DNA of 64,000 nt, from positions 9,106,812 through 9,170,811 of the forward strand of contig NC_083604.1 in the NCBI RefSeq assembly GCF_029168945.1. Reading direction: 5' to 3'. Source of the DNA: Cannabis sativa (taxonomy: Eukaryota; Streptophyta; Magnoliopsida; Rosales; Cannabaceae). Positions 36,312-49,560 of this stretch are shown here, one piece after another. The position numbers were made by a program, and so were the translations under genes. The number at the start of each line of letters is the position of its first letter. The first letter of the stretch is position 1. Under the pieces are notes generated by a model. It had not been told where the DNA came from. It worked only from the letters and a program-made list of their open reading frames with translations, and did not search any database.

Positions 36312-37320
36312 AAACTTCCTTGGGTTCTCTCCATCAATTTTGACCCAAAACTCCACCAAACCTAACCAAACTTTCCAGAACATTATAATAACTATAATAC
36401 AAAATATACCAAGCTTCAAAACAAAACAATTCAATCATTTAATAAAAATCATACATTGAAGTGAAGAAAACTCAACCTTTGCATCATCAAACCAAACTTA
36501 AATCAACCAGCCATGGAAACCACTCAAAACAATCACCAACATACTCAAAAATCTAGCCTGAACATAACCCTAAATCAATTTAACTCCTACAACCACAAAA
36601 ACACAAAACCCTACTCCAAAACTAGCTTAAAATCTAGCTTTTACAATCCAAAAAGTAGAGAGCTTACCTCAACACACTTATAGGTTAACTAGGAGCTAGA
36701 AATTTGTTTGAAAAGATTGGATTTGCTGAAGAAAAATTTCAAGGGTGGGCTGGTTCAATCTTGCACGAGAGAGAGAAAGAGAGAAAATAGTTTCTTTGGT
36801 GATTACTTAGCTCTTAAGTAACAAAATAAGATTTCTTCTTTTCTTTTCTTTTCTTTTTTTTTTCCTTTTCTTATAATGAGCCCATAAAACAAATATGACA
36901 GATTACCTATTTAAAAAAATATGACTAATTTACCCCCAAGAAAAAATTAAACTTGAAAAATAACCTAGGGGCATTATGGTAATTTTACTAATCCATTAAA
37001 CCAACATTCTAAAAATTCTAAACTAGTCCGGAATACCCTCAAAATAATCCATCCATTAATGGCGTGACATTTCTGACCACATCGTGAAGTTTCCACAGTT
37101 GCCGGGCTCAAAAAATATTTTTATTTCCAAAATGGTATCCTCAATACCCACATATCTCAGTATAATCTTCGTAATTAATAAATTACGTTTTATAGAATCA
37201 TTTAATAAATCCTCGCTAATTACCCTAAGTAAGATCATAATCTTACTTCATTACCAAAGTATTTACATATTTAATAAAATATGTCTAATTAAATACTATA
37301 TTAATTTTCGGGATATTACA
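36312..37320 (-). repeat. Gypsy-type LTR fragment
   Basis: Ends CGGGATATTACA, so on the minus strand it starts TGTAATATCCCG like the solo LTR at 30304-33303. The left side is truncated at the junction with the LTR ending at 36311. A CT-rich stretch (36835-36875) is present. No coding region was recognised. Confidence 0.6.
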
Positions 37321-39267
37321 CTTGTTGTATGTGTGACATTTCCATGGTATTCAGACATTTTATTTGGATCTCTGTTGTTTTTACCTCCCTTACTAGAGGT
37401 GGCTTCTTGTAATGAGATGTGTTGCTCCTAGCTCGGCAGACATTCTCGAATGTGTCTACTAGATTAGTATATTTAGAATACTGGGATTTATACCCTTACC
37501 TTACTTTCTTCAAAGTTCCACTCCAGCTTTGACTCTTTTTGCTTCTCTTACTTTGGGACTGGGTAACGCCTAACTCTAGAACTCTTGTTTGTTGGTTTGT
37601 CTGTATCTGCTTGGGAGTGACACTGCATCCAGTCTGTGCCACTCCAAAATTGGAGAAATTTTTTGTGAAGGCACATACCTTGAGGCAGTGGGTCTATAAC
37701 AGTTAAGGTTTTATGCTGGGTTTTAAGAGGTATGATGTACGAAATCATGAGCATTGCAGAATTACTGACATTGATTGAAGGTGCCAGAGCTACCCCAAAG
37801 GGTTGAGTGTAAGCATCCTCCATATTGATAAAACCTTGGGACCTTTTTAAGAAGTTTGACAAAGTTTAAGACCATTGCCTTTGCAATTCATTCCAATATA
37901 AGGATCCTACTGAAATCCCTAACTGCAAGGCCACTAACTTCATGTCATTAATGACTTTTGTCTTGGCGACTGCCTTTCTCACCCGTTGGTTATAGGCCTT
38001 GAGCCTCTCCCTAGATTGTTGCTTGATGTTGGTAAGTGAGTTGACCTCTATATCAAAGTCCTTAGCAACTATAAATTGCTTCTAGAACATGGATTGTAAA
38101 TCCTTCCAGTTTTGGATAGAGTCAGATGATAACCTTTTCCACTAGTCTTCTTGTTATCACTTACTTGTGCCACTTGCATTAACCTATTTTACTTGGATAG
38201 ATAGGCCCTGGGGTCCGTCTTGCCTTCATATGAATCCATTTGTGGTAGCCAATTTTTTTGGCAACTGTGTCTCAATGATTCTTTTTCCACATGGCTCTGA
38301 TTCTCATCTTTCGAGTCAAATACAGCTCCACTTTGTTTTTGGGCCAACTGGTCCGTGAGTTTTGTTAAAGTGACTATTTGGTCCTCTAGCTGCCTGGTGT
38401 GATCATTTGGGAGGTCATGTTCCTAGATCCTATCATTGATGTTATTTCTTAAATTGCCTCCACTAGGCCTTGCTTTCTCACCCTTCACTTTTTCTCATTT
38501 CGCATCCAGACGATCCCTGAGGTTTGTTGTTGACATGCTATCTTTTAGGTCGAGATGTGGCCCATCATGTCACATGACTATGCCTTGTGGATTGATCTGT
38601 TGGCCTAGCCCTGGGCCTTGAGTGTCCCTTTCTTTCTACTTGGTTTGGTCAGCTTCTCTTCTGTTGTTCTGTGGAACATTGTGTGTGGGTTTTCTCAGAG
38701 GGTCGCCCATTACACCTTTTACTTTGTCATTTAATGGAGCAAACGACCCAGCTCCAGGATATTTAAAATTTTTAGCATGAGGTTTTCTTCAGAGAGATTA
38801 TCCTGTGCTTATAGCTGTGCAAGGGCTTCTTGCATTTGTCTCCAAACCACTTCTTGATCTTCTAACCTATTTTTGAGATGCTAACCTCTTTTGGGTATCT
38901 TCAAGCTCTTATTGTAGTCATAGTACTTCAAGGTCTTGCTTGTAGTACTCTTCTTCATAATCCTTGTTGTGATTTTTATTGTGGCCATCCTCAGGGTCAT
39001 CCTTATGACCTTGCTACATCATCATCCACGAGTTCCCTACAGTGTTGGTCTTCTCAGCTTGGGCGGATACCCACTTCAAACGCTTCCCTGTCCCCCGTGA
39101 CACCTGCCTAAGCGTTTTTTGGGGGATCTGGTTCTCATCGACATTGGCTGCATTATCCCTACAATCTTGAGCAGGTGGTTTGACCACTACTTTTTGGGTT
39201 GCAACCATTGTTGTAGATGAAAACTATGTCAAAACTTTCTTCAAGCTCTCAATGAAAGCACTAAAAT
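37321..39267 (-). pseudogene. Tat-type Ty3/gypsy gag, heavily degenerate
   Basis: On the minus strand a gag start MVATQKVVVKPPAQ lies at 39208, followed by a glutamate/lysine-rich coiled-coil-like region and a YEGKTDPRAYLSK motif near 38240, a hallmark of the gag capsid-like domain in this lineage. Many stops and shifts follow to about 37330. The primer-site motif TAGTGCTTTCATTGAGAGC lies at 39244-39262. No protease or polymerase remains. Frames on the plus strand in this interval are shadows. Confidence 0.65.
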
Positions 39268-40108
39268 ATTTACCAAGATTTTTGAAAACCGATTATAAAA
39301 TAAATAAGCTTAAGAAAGAAATAAATTAAAGGATGAGAAATAAGGATTTTTACGTGGTCAGAGCGTTAATGAGCCTTAGTCCACGAGTCAATGTTATTTA
39401 GCTAGAAAAGATTTGAAGTATTTTTACACAAGAGTGTTCCTGCTAAAGTTTAAGAATCCTAATTCTTAGCCCTTGATTTCAAAAATGATTTGCCAACCCT
39501 TTGCATGAAAGAATAATGTTCTATTTATAGGCTTGAGTCGGGTATGGGTGAATCCAGGCCTGGTAAGATTTAAAGATGTCAACTAGGTCCACTGATGGGT
39601 AAAATATAATATATATTGACTTTGGGCCAATTGGGCAATGCCTAATTTACAAGATATTGGTCATTCGTACGTGTGGAGACCGTTTGGTGGTGACAGATGT
39701 CGTGTGTAGCCACACTGGTACAAAGATTATGATATTGGACAAAAATGTTGTTTCCTTTTGGTGGTGTGCGTACTCTTTAGGTCTTACGCAGGGGACAAAC
39801 CTTTACCTTGGTGAGACCCTATTTCTGGAAACATCCACGTAGGATGGTTTCTGGATGTTTTTGGATGTCCCTTCAGTTTCCCAATTTGGATTACCCCGTG
39901 AGCGTATCTGGATAGGTCCTGATGGACTTTTCATCTTATGGGCAAGATAGCCTTTCCCGGACTAAAGCGGTCTGACCTTATCGTGCCTGTAAGTTGGATT
40001 TACATCTGAACTCCGAGTCGTAACCTGACTCCATTGTGGTCTAATCCATTAACTTGATTGGGCACATGGATGGGCCCATCTTGGCTATTTTGGGCCTTGA
40101 AAATACAC
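39268..40108 (-). repeat. LTR of the degenerate Tat-type element
   Basis: Starts TTACCAAGATTTTTGAAAACC next to the primer site. It shares with 43449-43596 a block TTTTACGTGGT followed by AGTCCACGAGTCAAT (39350-39395). A TATA-like motif CTATAAATAG (minus) lies near 39520-39530. The outer end is estimated from an AAAATACACA run at about 40108. Confidence 0.5.
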
Positions 40109-40236
40109 ATATCATTAATCCAGAAACTCGAATAATAATTAGTATATATACTTTTTGTTGTATAGTATATAAGTTTTATTGTATAATACATCATTTATTT
40201 TAGGTCATGTTTAGTTTCTATTTTATTATATATAAA

Positions 40237-41522
40237 GGTGGTTTATAATTTTATGGGCGTAGTATAATTATTTTAATAATGGTATATAATTTTGTTAGTG
40301 TACTATATACATTTTTTCAATGATATTATTTTATTTTATTTTTAAATATTTTGGGTATATATTATTTGTTGTATGATATATATTTTTCGTTGTATATAGT
40401 ATATTATTTATTTAAGATGATAATTTATTTTTATTTTCTTATAGATATATATATGACTATATATAAACTTGTTAGCATGGTACACGTATTTTAGTAGTAG
40501 TATATATAATTTTGTTAGCATATACCTTTTGAGTATGATATACTAATTATAGGGTAAATACCATTTTGGACCCTGTATTTTGCAAAAGTTATTAATTGGA
40601 CCTTGTGTTTTGTTAAATGACAAAATGGACCCTGTATTTTCTAAAATAGTACAAATACTAATAGGACATTGAATTGATTTTTAAAGTTTAATTATAATTC
40701 GATCTAAAAGTGTTATGATAAAACTGTTTACATTTTTTGTATCTGTTCGTATTAGGAATTATCTTCAAGTTGGTTGTATTAAAAAAAAAAAGTTGTCTAA
40801 AATTAAACTCAGGGTCCTATTTTTACCATTTTAGAAAATATAGGGTCCATTTTGTCATTTAACGAAACGTAGGGTCCAATCTGTAACTTTTGCAAAACAC
40901 AGGGTCTAAAATGGTATTTACCCCTAAGTATATTTTTATTAATTTTTTTTTGTGGTATATAATTTTATTATTACGTTATATTAATTTTCTGTACTACGAT
41001 ACATTAAAAATTATTTTATATGTAATGTATATATTTAATGATATAGTATATTTATTTTTTATAATTACTGTAATTAATATGCAATACTAGAATTTTAATA
41101 AAATACATTATCGTTCTGTAAAAAATAAAAAATAAAATAATTTATTGACATGGAATAGTTTTATAATTTTTATTATATATTTATTATATTTGATCATTTA
41201 CCTAACTAATGTATCCATTTGGGTCATTTTCCAACTTAATCTTTACAAAATTTAAGTCTTATTTTTTTTTTTTATAAATGAGCTACTTAATTTCTACTCT
41301 ATGTATTTCTTCTACTCTAAATTAATAGGTCTTTAATTACTATTTATTTATGAGTGTAGGATGATTATGTTGAGCTCATATATTTATAATTTTAATTTTA
41401 AATATAAAAAAATATGTTAGAATAATTACTCATCTAATTGAATTATAATGTAAAATCTTTTTCGTTATGTTTGGAAATTAAATTTTGGCGAGAAAAGAAA
41501 AAAGTAAAAAATATTTTGTGAA
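40237..41522. repeat. Unit 1 of a ~1.3-kb tandem duplication
   Basis: Matches 41523-42830 along its length, for example GGTATATAATTTTGTTAG, TTTAAGATGATAATT, ATGTATATATTTAATGATAT and TTTATGAGTGTA(G/C)GATGATTATG. It holds a MITE at 40552-40923 and an empty site (about 41070) where unit 2 carries a different MITE insertion. AT-rich with no coding; the nature of the duplicated sequence is unknown. Confidence 0.8.
40552..40923. mobile_element. Mutator-type MITE, copy in unit 1
   Basis: A 372-bp element with long terminal inverted repeats: GGGTAAATACCATTTTGGAC at one end and its near reverse complement, ending GGTATTTACCC, at the other. Flanks CTAATTATA (40543-40551) and CTAAGTATA (40924-40932) agree at 8 of 9 bases, fitting a 9-bp Mutator-type target duplication. 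No coding region. Confidence 0.85.
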
Positions 41523-42830
41523 TGGTTTATAATTTTGTGGGTGTGGTATAATTATTTTAATAATGGTATATAATTTTGTTAGTTTGGTATATATATTTTT
41601 TCTACAATATTATTTTATTTTTAATTATTTTGAGTATATATTGTTTGTTGTATCTTATATACTTTTCGTTATATAGTATAATATTTATTTAAGATGATAA
41701 TTAATTTTTATTTTTTTATATATATAATGACTATATATAAATTTGTTGGCATAGTATACGTATTTTAATAGTGGTATATATAATTTTGTTAGCATGGTGT
41801 ATACGATATGTTAATAATATTTTTGTTAAATTTTTTTGTAGTATATAATTTTATTACTATGTTATATTAATTTTCTGTGCTACGATATATCAAATATTAT
41901 TTTATATATAATGTATATATTTAATGATATAGCATATTTATTTGTTGTAATTATTGAAATTAGGGTAAATACTATTTTGGACCCTGTGTTTTGCAAAAGT
42001 TACTGATTGGACCCTGTGTTTTGTTAAATGACAAAATGGACCCTGTATTTTCCAAAATAGTAAAAATAGGACCCTGAGCTTAATTTTTGACAACTTTTTT
42101 TTTTTTTAATATAATCAACTTGAAAACAATTCCTAATACGAACAGATACAGAAAATATAAACAATTTTGTGATAATACTTTTAGATCGGATTATAATTAA
42201 ATTTTATTTTGATGAAAAAATCAATTCAGGGTCCTATTTGTACCATTTTAGAAAATACAGGGTCCATTTTATCATTTAACAAAACAAAGGGTCAAATTGA
42301 TAACTTTTGCAAAACACAGGATCCAAAATAATATTTACCCTTGAAATTAATATGCAATATTAAAAAATTTATAAAACATATTATCGTTATATAAAAAAAT
42401 TAAAAAATATATTGACATGAAATAGTTTTATAATTTGTATATATTTATTATATTTGACTATTTTGCTATTTTTTTTTTAAAAAATAGAATAGACTTTTAC
42501 TTAACTAATTTTGCGTCATTTTCCAACTTAGCCTTTACAAAATTTAAGTCTTATTTTTTATAAATGAGTTACTTAATTTCTATTCTATGTATTTTTTTCT
42601 ACTCTAATTTAATAAGTCTTTAATTACCACTTATTTATGAGTGTACGATGATTATGTTGAGCTCATATATTATCATTTTAAATTTAAATATATACAAAAA
42701 AAAAAAAACATTTAAGAATAATTACTATTCTAATTGAACTATGAATGTAAATTTTTTTATGGAAGTTGAATTTTGGTGAGAAAAAAAAATAGAAAAAATG
42801 TAAGAAAAAATAGAAAATAAAAATTAAAAT
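41523..42830. repeat. Unit 2 of the ~1.3-kb tandem duplication
   Basis: Second copy of the block at 40237-41522, diverged by scattered substitutions and small indels. It lacks the MITE found in unit 1 and carries another copy at 41963-42340. Confidence 0.8.
41963..42340. mobile_element. Mutator-type MITE, copy in unit 2
   Basis: A 378-bp element of the same family as 40552-40923, with ends GGGTAAATACTATTTTGGAC and AATAATATTTACCC. It is flanked by a perfect 9-bp duplication TTGAAATTA at 41954-41962 and 42341-42349. The related empty site in unit 1 confirms the boundaries. Confidence 0.92.
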
Positions 42831-43029
42831 ATTCTCATGGTATGGAAAGAAAAATTGTATAGAAAAATACTTAATTCAACAAAATTTTTCATATCAAACA
42901 TGAAAAATTAATTTATTTTTATGTTCTCCACACTTTTTTTTTCTCTCTACAGTTTTCCTACCTTTTCTTTTCTCAGCAAAATCTAACTTCCAAACATAAC
43001 CATAAAAAAATTATGAAAAATATTAAAAC

Positions 43030-43375
43030 TAGGGGTGTTCATAAAAATTGAAAAACCGAAACCGACCATCAAACCGACCAGACCGTAACCGAATTTTCGA
43101 TTCCACGTCATCACCGAATTTGGTGGTCGATTTCGGTTTCAGTTTTTTTGACATGGCGGTCGGTTTCGATTTTTGAAATAAAAAAATAGTTTAACCAAAA
43201 AACCGTCAAAACCGCCAAAAACCGCCTCAAACCGCCCAAAACTGCCAACACCACCTAAAACCGCCAAACCGAAAACCGCCAAAAACCGTACGGTCGGTTT
43301 TATACGGTTATAATTTTTAAACGGTCGGTTATAAAATTGTAAAAACCGACCATAATAGATCGATTTTCACCCCTA
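43030..43375. mobile_element. hAT-type MITE rich in AAACCG words
   Basis: A 346-bp element with 8-bp terminal inverted repeats TAGGGGTG/CACCCCTA and a perfect 8-bp target duplication ATTAAAAC (43022-43029 and 43376-43383), the hAT signature. The interior is built from AAACCGCC- and CGGTCGGTTT-like words. No coding capacity. Confidence 0.9.
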
Positions 43376-43448
43376 ATTAAAACTTACACACTAACACTAT
43401 AATTTATAACTATTGTATAAGAGTGAGTGTGAGTTATATATGGTAGTT

Positions 43449-43596
43449 GTTTACCAAGGTTTTTAAAAACCAATAAATATAATAAAGCTAAAGAAATATA
43501 TCATAAACAAAGAATGAGACAAGAGTTTTTACGTGGTTCAAGGATAACGACCTCTAGTCCACGAGTCAATATTATTATGATAAGACTGGAAAAGCT
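43449..43596 (-). repeat. Tat-type LTR fragment
   Basis: Matches the LTR at 39268-40108: TTTACCAAGGTTTTTAAAAACC, TTTTTACGTGGTTCAAGG and AGTCCACGAGTCAATATTATT. It stops abruptly at about 43596 where a copy of the antisense ORF begins. The truncation marks a rearrangement. Confidence 0.6.
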
Positions 43597-43725
43597 ATAG
43601 GATCAGCAACCTGACTGATCACCTCCTCCATGGGCTGGCTTGCCATATCCTCATCAAAGTGACGAGACGATGTTCCCTCAGTTTGGCCGACAGTTTGGCG
43701 TGCCCCTTGGCCAGCCCAAAACTAT
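43597..43725. repeat. Displaced copy of antisense-ORF sequence
   Basis: Matches 49632-49760 in the same orientation, for example ATAGGATCAGCAACCTGAC, GCTTGCCATATCCTCATCAA and CGATGTTCCCTCAGT. In the main element this sequence lies downstream of pol, so finding it upstream of gag, next to a truncated LTR, indicates ectopic recombination or a second partial element. Confidence 0.75.
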
Positions 43726-44019
43726 TAGACGATGAACTAGATAGGTCAAGGGGCTCTCAATTCTCATCATACATTAATACCTTGCCCTTACCTAAGTTTA
43801 AATGCATGTATGAAAGATTTATACCGGAAGAGAAGATCCTCTCGCACACATCAAATACTTCAAGATGCATATAGATCTCCAAAAAGTTACTGGTAATGTG
43901 CGGTGCTAGATCTTTCTGGCGACTATCAGAAATAGTCCAATAATGGTACTTCAAGCTGGCTCCAGGAAGATTAAATTCCTGGAATGAATTTTCCCAAGAA
44001 TTCTGCACGCAATTCTCAT

Positions 44020-47000
44020 ACTCAAAATGGATGCCATCTCAGCTAGAAGACCTTGTCAAAGTCAAACAGTGACAAGGAAAACCTTTGAAGGATTATATCC
44101 AAAAGTTTATGGCCGATCGAGGCCACTAAGGTCAAAGACCTAACAAAAGAAGGTCGTTATACAACCATATTGGGGGGCATCCTTCCATTGAGTAAGTTCT
44201 TGAAAGGTATTCGAAAGATCTCAACCAACAATATGAAGGAGTTCCTCAAACGAGCAGACGACTTCATAAAACTAGAGGAAGTCGTCAAACAAGCTCAGAC
44301 CGGAGGGTAAGTCAGCAATATGCAATCTCAGGGTGTTATATAGCCCCAAGACCTGCCAAATATGCAGGTCAACACTAGTAGTGCTGGCCAGCCCTCCAGT
44401 AGCAAGAATATTAGAGGCAAGCGCAACAATAATAATTCTAGTTGGAACAGTGGCAAAAAAGGGAAGTACAATACCTCCCTTACGCCACGAAACCAAAAGG
44501 AGGAGGAGAAGTACACATGCTTCACCCTCCTAACTGAGAAACCTGAGACCATTTACATGGAAACTCAGGCTACTGTCCCATACAAGAAGCCTCCTCTTAT
44601 CAAAAAGGAGATGAGCAAGAGGGACATGTCAAAATTCTGCTAATTTCACAATGATTTCAGCCATGACACCAACGAGTTTCAAAACTTGAACAGGGAGATT
44701 GAGTTTCTTATAAGGGAAAATAATCCCCACTTGTGTCGTTATGTACAGAACGACCAAGTTCAGGCATAAACTACCCAGAATGGAGACCCTATGCCACCTT
44801 TAGTGGCGGGTCACTTGGGAGTCATAATTGGCAAATGCCATATTACAGGTGAGACAAGCAAGGCTAGGGAGCGCTATGCTTGTACTCTTCGTCACGAGCC
44901 TAAAAGAGACATCCCAGCCGTTGAAGAAAGAGACTCCAAGCAACTCAAGTTGGGAGAGCCTGCCATCTCCTTTACAAAGGGAGATGCTGCCCAGGTCAGC
45001 TTCCCACATAGTGACCCCTTGGTTATTACTGCACAGATTGGGAACATGACGGTCGCCAGGTGCATGGTGGATAATGGAGCCTCCACCAATATTATTTTCA
45101 AGTCAACCTATGAAAAGATGGGGCTCTAATTAACAGACCTAGCACCTTGCACCTAAGTAATGTATGACTTTTTTGGCCAAGGCATTGCACCCATGGGATA
45201 CATCCGGATGCCCTTGATAGTCGGAGAGAATCCCATAACAAGAATGTTGATGGCACAATTCGTAGTAATTAATACTCCATCAGCCTTCAATGTGATGATA
45301 GGTCGACCAGCCCTGTACGACCTAAAGGCGATAACTTCCATCTACCACCTATGCCTAAAGTTCCCAACAAGTCATGGGGTAGAATGTCTGAGGGGAGACC
45401 AATAGTCTGTCCAGCTCTTTTACAACCAGGCTTTATCTAACGCTAAGAAAGAGAAGATGCTCGCCAAGAGCTCTAACCAAGAGGCCGACAAATGGCAATG
45501 AAGTCCAGCCCAAAGTGGGGAAGTAGACATAGATCCTCACTTTGGTGATCCTACAGATAGCTTTGGACCAGTGGAAAAACTGGAAGAAGTGGACATTAAT
45601 CCCATTCTTCCAACTAGAAAATTGAAGATTGGGAAAGGTTTCGCGATAGAAATAAAATAAATCTTGATAAAATTTCTAAGGTCGAACCTTGACCTCTTTG
45701 CATGGTCGCATGAAGAAATGGTGGGGATAGACCCTTCTGTGATGACCCATGCACTAAATATAGATCCCAACTTCTAAACTGTGCAATAGAAAAGGTGGTT
45801 ATTGGATAAAGAAAACACCCAAGATGTGAAAGATGAAGTTGAAAGGTTGAGCGCCAATGATTTCATGATTGAAGCATTCTATCCAATTAGGGTATCTAAT
45901 CCTGTGTTGGTACCTAAAATGAACAACAAGTGGAGGGTGTGCATAGATTTCACTGACTTCATGATAAAGCATGTCCAAAGGACTGCTTTTCGCTTCCCAG
46001 GATTGAACAACTAGTAGATACTACAACTGGTCATGAGATCCTAAGCTTCATAGATGCTTATTCAGGTTACAACTAAATCAAGATGCACCCACCGGACCAA
46101 GAACACACAAGTTTTATGATAGACCTAGGCCTATACTGCTATAAGGTCATGAAAAATGCAGGGGTCACCTATCAGAGACTTGTGAATAAAATGTTCAAAG
46201 ATCTCATTGGCTGCAACATGGAGGTGTATGTGGATGACATGCTAGTCAAGTCTAAAAAGGTTTGGGGCATGTGGAGGATCTAGATGAATGCTTTAAGATC
46301 TTCCAAGAGTAAAACATGAAACTCAACCCCCTCAAGTGTTCATTCAAAGTAGGCTCAAGCAAATTCCTTGGCTTCATAGTCAATGGTAGGGAATAAACTC
46401 AAACTCAGACAAGATTTAAGCCCTTTTGGATATGAAGTCACCCACAACAATCAAAGAAGTACAAATTCTAACGTGTATTGCTGCACTAAGCAGGTTTGTG
46501 TCTAAATCCACAGATAAATGCGTTCCTTTCAAGGGAGTGTGAATAAACATTCCAAGAGTTGAATAAACAATTGGCTTAATTTCTTGTCCTATCAAAACCT
46601 CTAGATAATGAGGACCTAGGTGTGTACTTGGCTATCATGAAGGATGGTGTGAGTTAAGTCTTGATAGGAGAAGAAGATGGTATTCAACATCTAGTATACT
46701 ACATTAGTAAAAGATTAATCGACGTTGAGAGTTGATACACACTCACGGAGAAACTAACATACTATTTACTCTTAGCATCAAGAAAGCTAAGGTTGTACTT
46801 CCAAGCTCACCCAATAAGGGTGTACACTGACCCACCATTGCGATAGGTTTATAGAAACCTAAAGAGTTTGGCTGACTACTCAAGAGGGCCATTGAGCTTG
46901 GCCAATTTGAGATCATATACCAACTAAGAGTAGCAATAAAAGGCCAATCTCTTGTCGACTTTATGGCTGAATGTACAAGCATATCTCCTAAAATCTCTCA

Positions 47001-48731
47001 AGATTTTGGAGAAAAGCAAGAGCCAAAGAAAAAGCAAGAGCAAGAGCAGCAACCAAAACTTGAAGAATCAATATGGAAATTACACGTTGATGGAAGCTGC
47101 ATTGACCAACTGTCTGATGCAGGCATTGCCCTCATTACACCTGGGGGCAATAGCTACACGGTGCAATCAAGTTTGGCTTCAAAGCCTCTAAAAATGAGGC
47201 TAAGTATCAGGCCATAATTGCTGGCCTTAAGTTGGCACATGAAGTACAAGCTAACCACCTGGACATATACAACGACTCTCAGTTAGTGATAATTCAAGTC
47301 CTAGGTGAGTATGTAGCCCGAGGTGAAAGAATGATATCCTATTTGAGAAAAATCCAAGACTTCTTAAGTCGGCTCAAGGGCTAAACAATGAGGTAGATCT
47401 CCACAAAAGAGAATGTAACAGGCGATGCACTCGCTCGTCTAGTGAGCAACACCATTATTGATAAGGCAAATTTGGTGCGCATACAATTCTTAAAAGAACG
47501 AAGCATTACCATTCCAGAAGAGGTTGACATGTTGGATGACAACCCAACTTGGATGACACCTATAGCAGCTTACCTCCAAACTGGAGCCTTGCCTGAGAAC
47601 AAAAACGAGGCAAGAAAGATGAGAAGAAAAGTTGCTAGGTACCTAATCATAGACGGAGTAATGCATAGACGAGACTTCTCAATGCCGCTCCTAAGGTGTG
47701 TCACTAAGACATAAGTCAAGCAATTATTGATAAAAGTGCACGAAGGCTTCTATGGCATTCATGCGAGGGGGCAAAGCCTATCCAAAATGATACTCTGGCA
47801 TGGGTACTTTCGGCCAACCATGATCGAAGATTCAATGGACTATGTCAAAAAATGTGATAAGTGCCAAAGATTCTCAAATATCTCGAAAGCTCCACCCAAC
47901 GAGCTCACATTGATGCAGTCTCCTTGGCCCTTTTCTATGTGGGAATAGATCTCATTGGTCAACTCCCAAAGAGAAAAGGAGGTGTGCAATATGTCGTAGT
48001 TGCAGTTGATTACTTTACCAAGTGGACAGAAACTGAACCCCTGGCAACAATAACTTCCAAGAAAGTCCTCGACTTTGTTCTCAAGAACATCATATGTCAG
48101 TTTGGACTTCCACAGAAGATTGTGTCAGATAATGGAAAGCAATTTGAGAGTGACATGTTAGACTGATTTTTAAAACAGACACGACATTATCAAAAGCTTC
48201 TCTGTCGTTGCCCATCCTCAAATGAATGGGAAGGTAGAAGCTGTGGATAAGACCCTCTAGGATACTTTGAAAAAGAGTCTAGAAGAGGCAAAAGGCAATT
48301 GGCCTGAGTTGCTCCCAGAGGTACTCTGGTCACACAGGACCACTGATAAGACGACCATCAAGACAACATCATTTGCTTTAGCTTATGGCTATGATGTAAT
48401 ATTGCCTGTAGAGCTGGTGCCATCGTCTCATAGGAGGATAACCTATGACAAAGAACTAAACAAAACCTTGTTGGCAGAATCCCTTGACGAAATAGAAGAA
48501 AGAAAAGACCAAGCCAACCTCAAGTTGCAGGCTTGCCAGCAGAAGGTTGCAAGGCACTTCAACAAACAAGTCAAGGAGAGGAAATTCTTCATAGAAGACT
48601 TAGTGCTCCGAAGAGTGTTCCTGAATACAAAAGATCCCGCAACAGGAGTGTTTGGACCAAACTGGGAAGACCCTTACCAAATTACAGAAATAACAAGTAA
48701 GGGTGCCCACAAGCTTGGCAAGTACAATTAG
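44020..48731 (+). pseudogene. Tat-type Ty3/gypsy gag-pol, broken
   Basis: Domains in order on the plus strand: gag end with FLKRADDF- and QAQTGG-type motifs (44240-44310), a protease with CMVDNGAS at about 45065, reverse transcriptase with VLVPKMNNKWRVCIDF (about 45905) and YVDDMLVKSK (about 46230), RNase H with LHVDGS (about 47085), an HHCC zinc finger with CDKCQRF (47850), and an integrase core with VVAVDYFTKWTE and IVSDNGKQFES, ending near 48731. Numerous stops and frameshifts lie between pieces, for example after 45129, 45405, 46014 and 48166. The order RT-RNaseH-INT marks Ty3/gypsy and the motifs the Tat branch. Dead element. Confidence 0.88.
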
Positions 48732-49560
48732 AACATGGAGTTATTTCTCATACCAAAGTGTTGGAATGGAGAATATCTAAAAAAAAATTACTTGTGACCA
48801 GCTTGTAAGAACACTACTTTCAGTAGTAGTTCTAGCAACTCAATTATAAGAGTTAATTTAGAAAGAGCTAAGTCTCCATGACTCTTCAGTGATGGCCTTT
48901 GCCTGGCATGTCTGGCAGGGGTAGCCACTTGAGTTCTAGAAGCAGACTTTTTATTTTGTAAGCTTTTAGAATCAATAAATATACGTTGCACAGCAACAAC
49001 ACATATTAAAGACCAATTGATGAATAAAAATGGTATTTCAGTTCAATATTGTGTCTAAACAACTTGCTAACAAGATAACTTCTTAAAGTTATTCTTTATT
49101 TTCAGTTCCACATGCGTAAAACCGGTTCCCTCCAAGAAAATTCACAGGCAAGATCGATGAAACTTGGTGAGTTACAAGTGACCAAGAGATCGTAAGTTTG
49201 CTTGCTCATTTGGGGGGCACCCACACCATACAAGCATCGAGCAAGCACAATAAACTTAAGTAGAGAAATTTAAAGCTTAGTAGAAGCAAAAAATTGAAAG
49301 CTAAGTAAGTGCAGGCATACTTCAATTAGACATAAAAAAACTAAATCCAAATACTTACATGTCTAGCAAAAGAAGAAAGCCAGGATTAAAGACCGCATGA
49401 TCAGTCATATGTCCAAAATAAAAGACCCTAAGACCAAATATAAGTAGTGTTTAAAAGTAAAGGGCCAACATGCCATACAAGAACATGAAACTAATGTGGA
49501 ATATAAGCATAAGCATAAGATACTAATAAAAGTGTCTAATCGTGTGTAGGTGTAGGGGAG
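48732..49560. other. Spacer between pol and the antisense ORF
   Basis: Non-coding stretch of the Tat-type element; no domain, RNA gene or inserted repeat was recognised. It has a short run of A near 48779. Confidence 0.4.
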
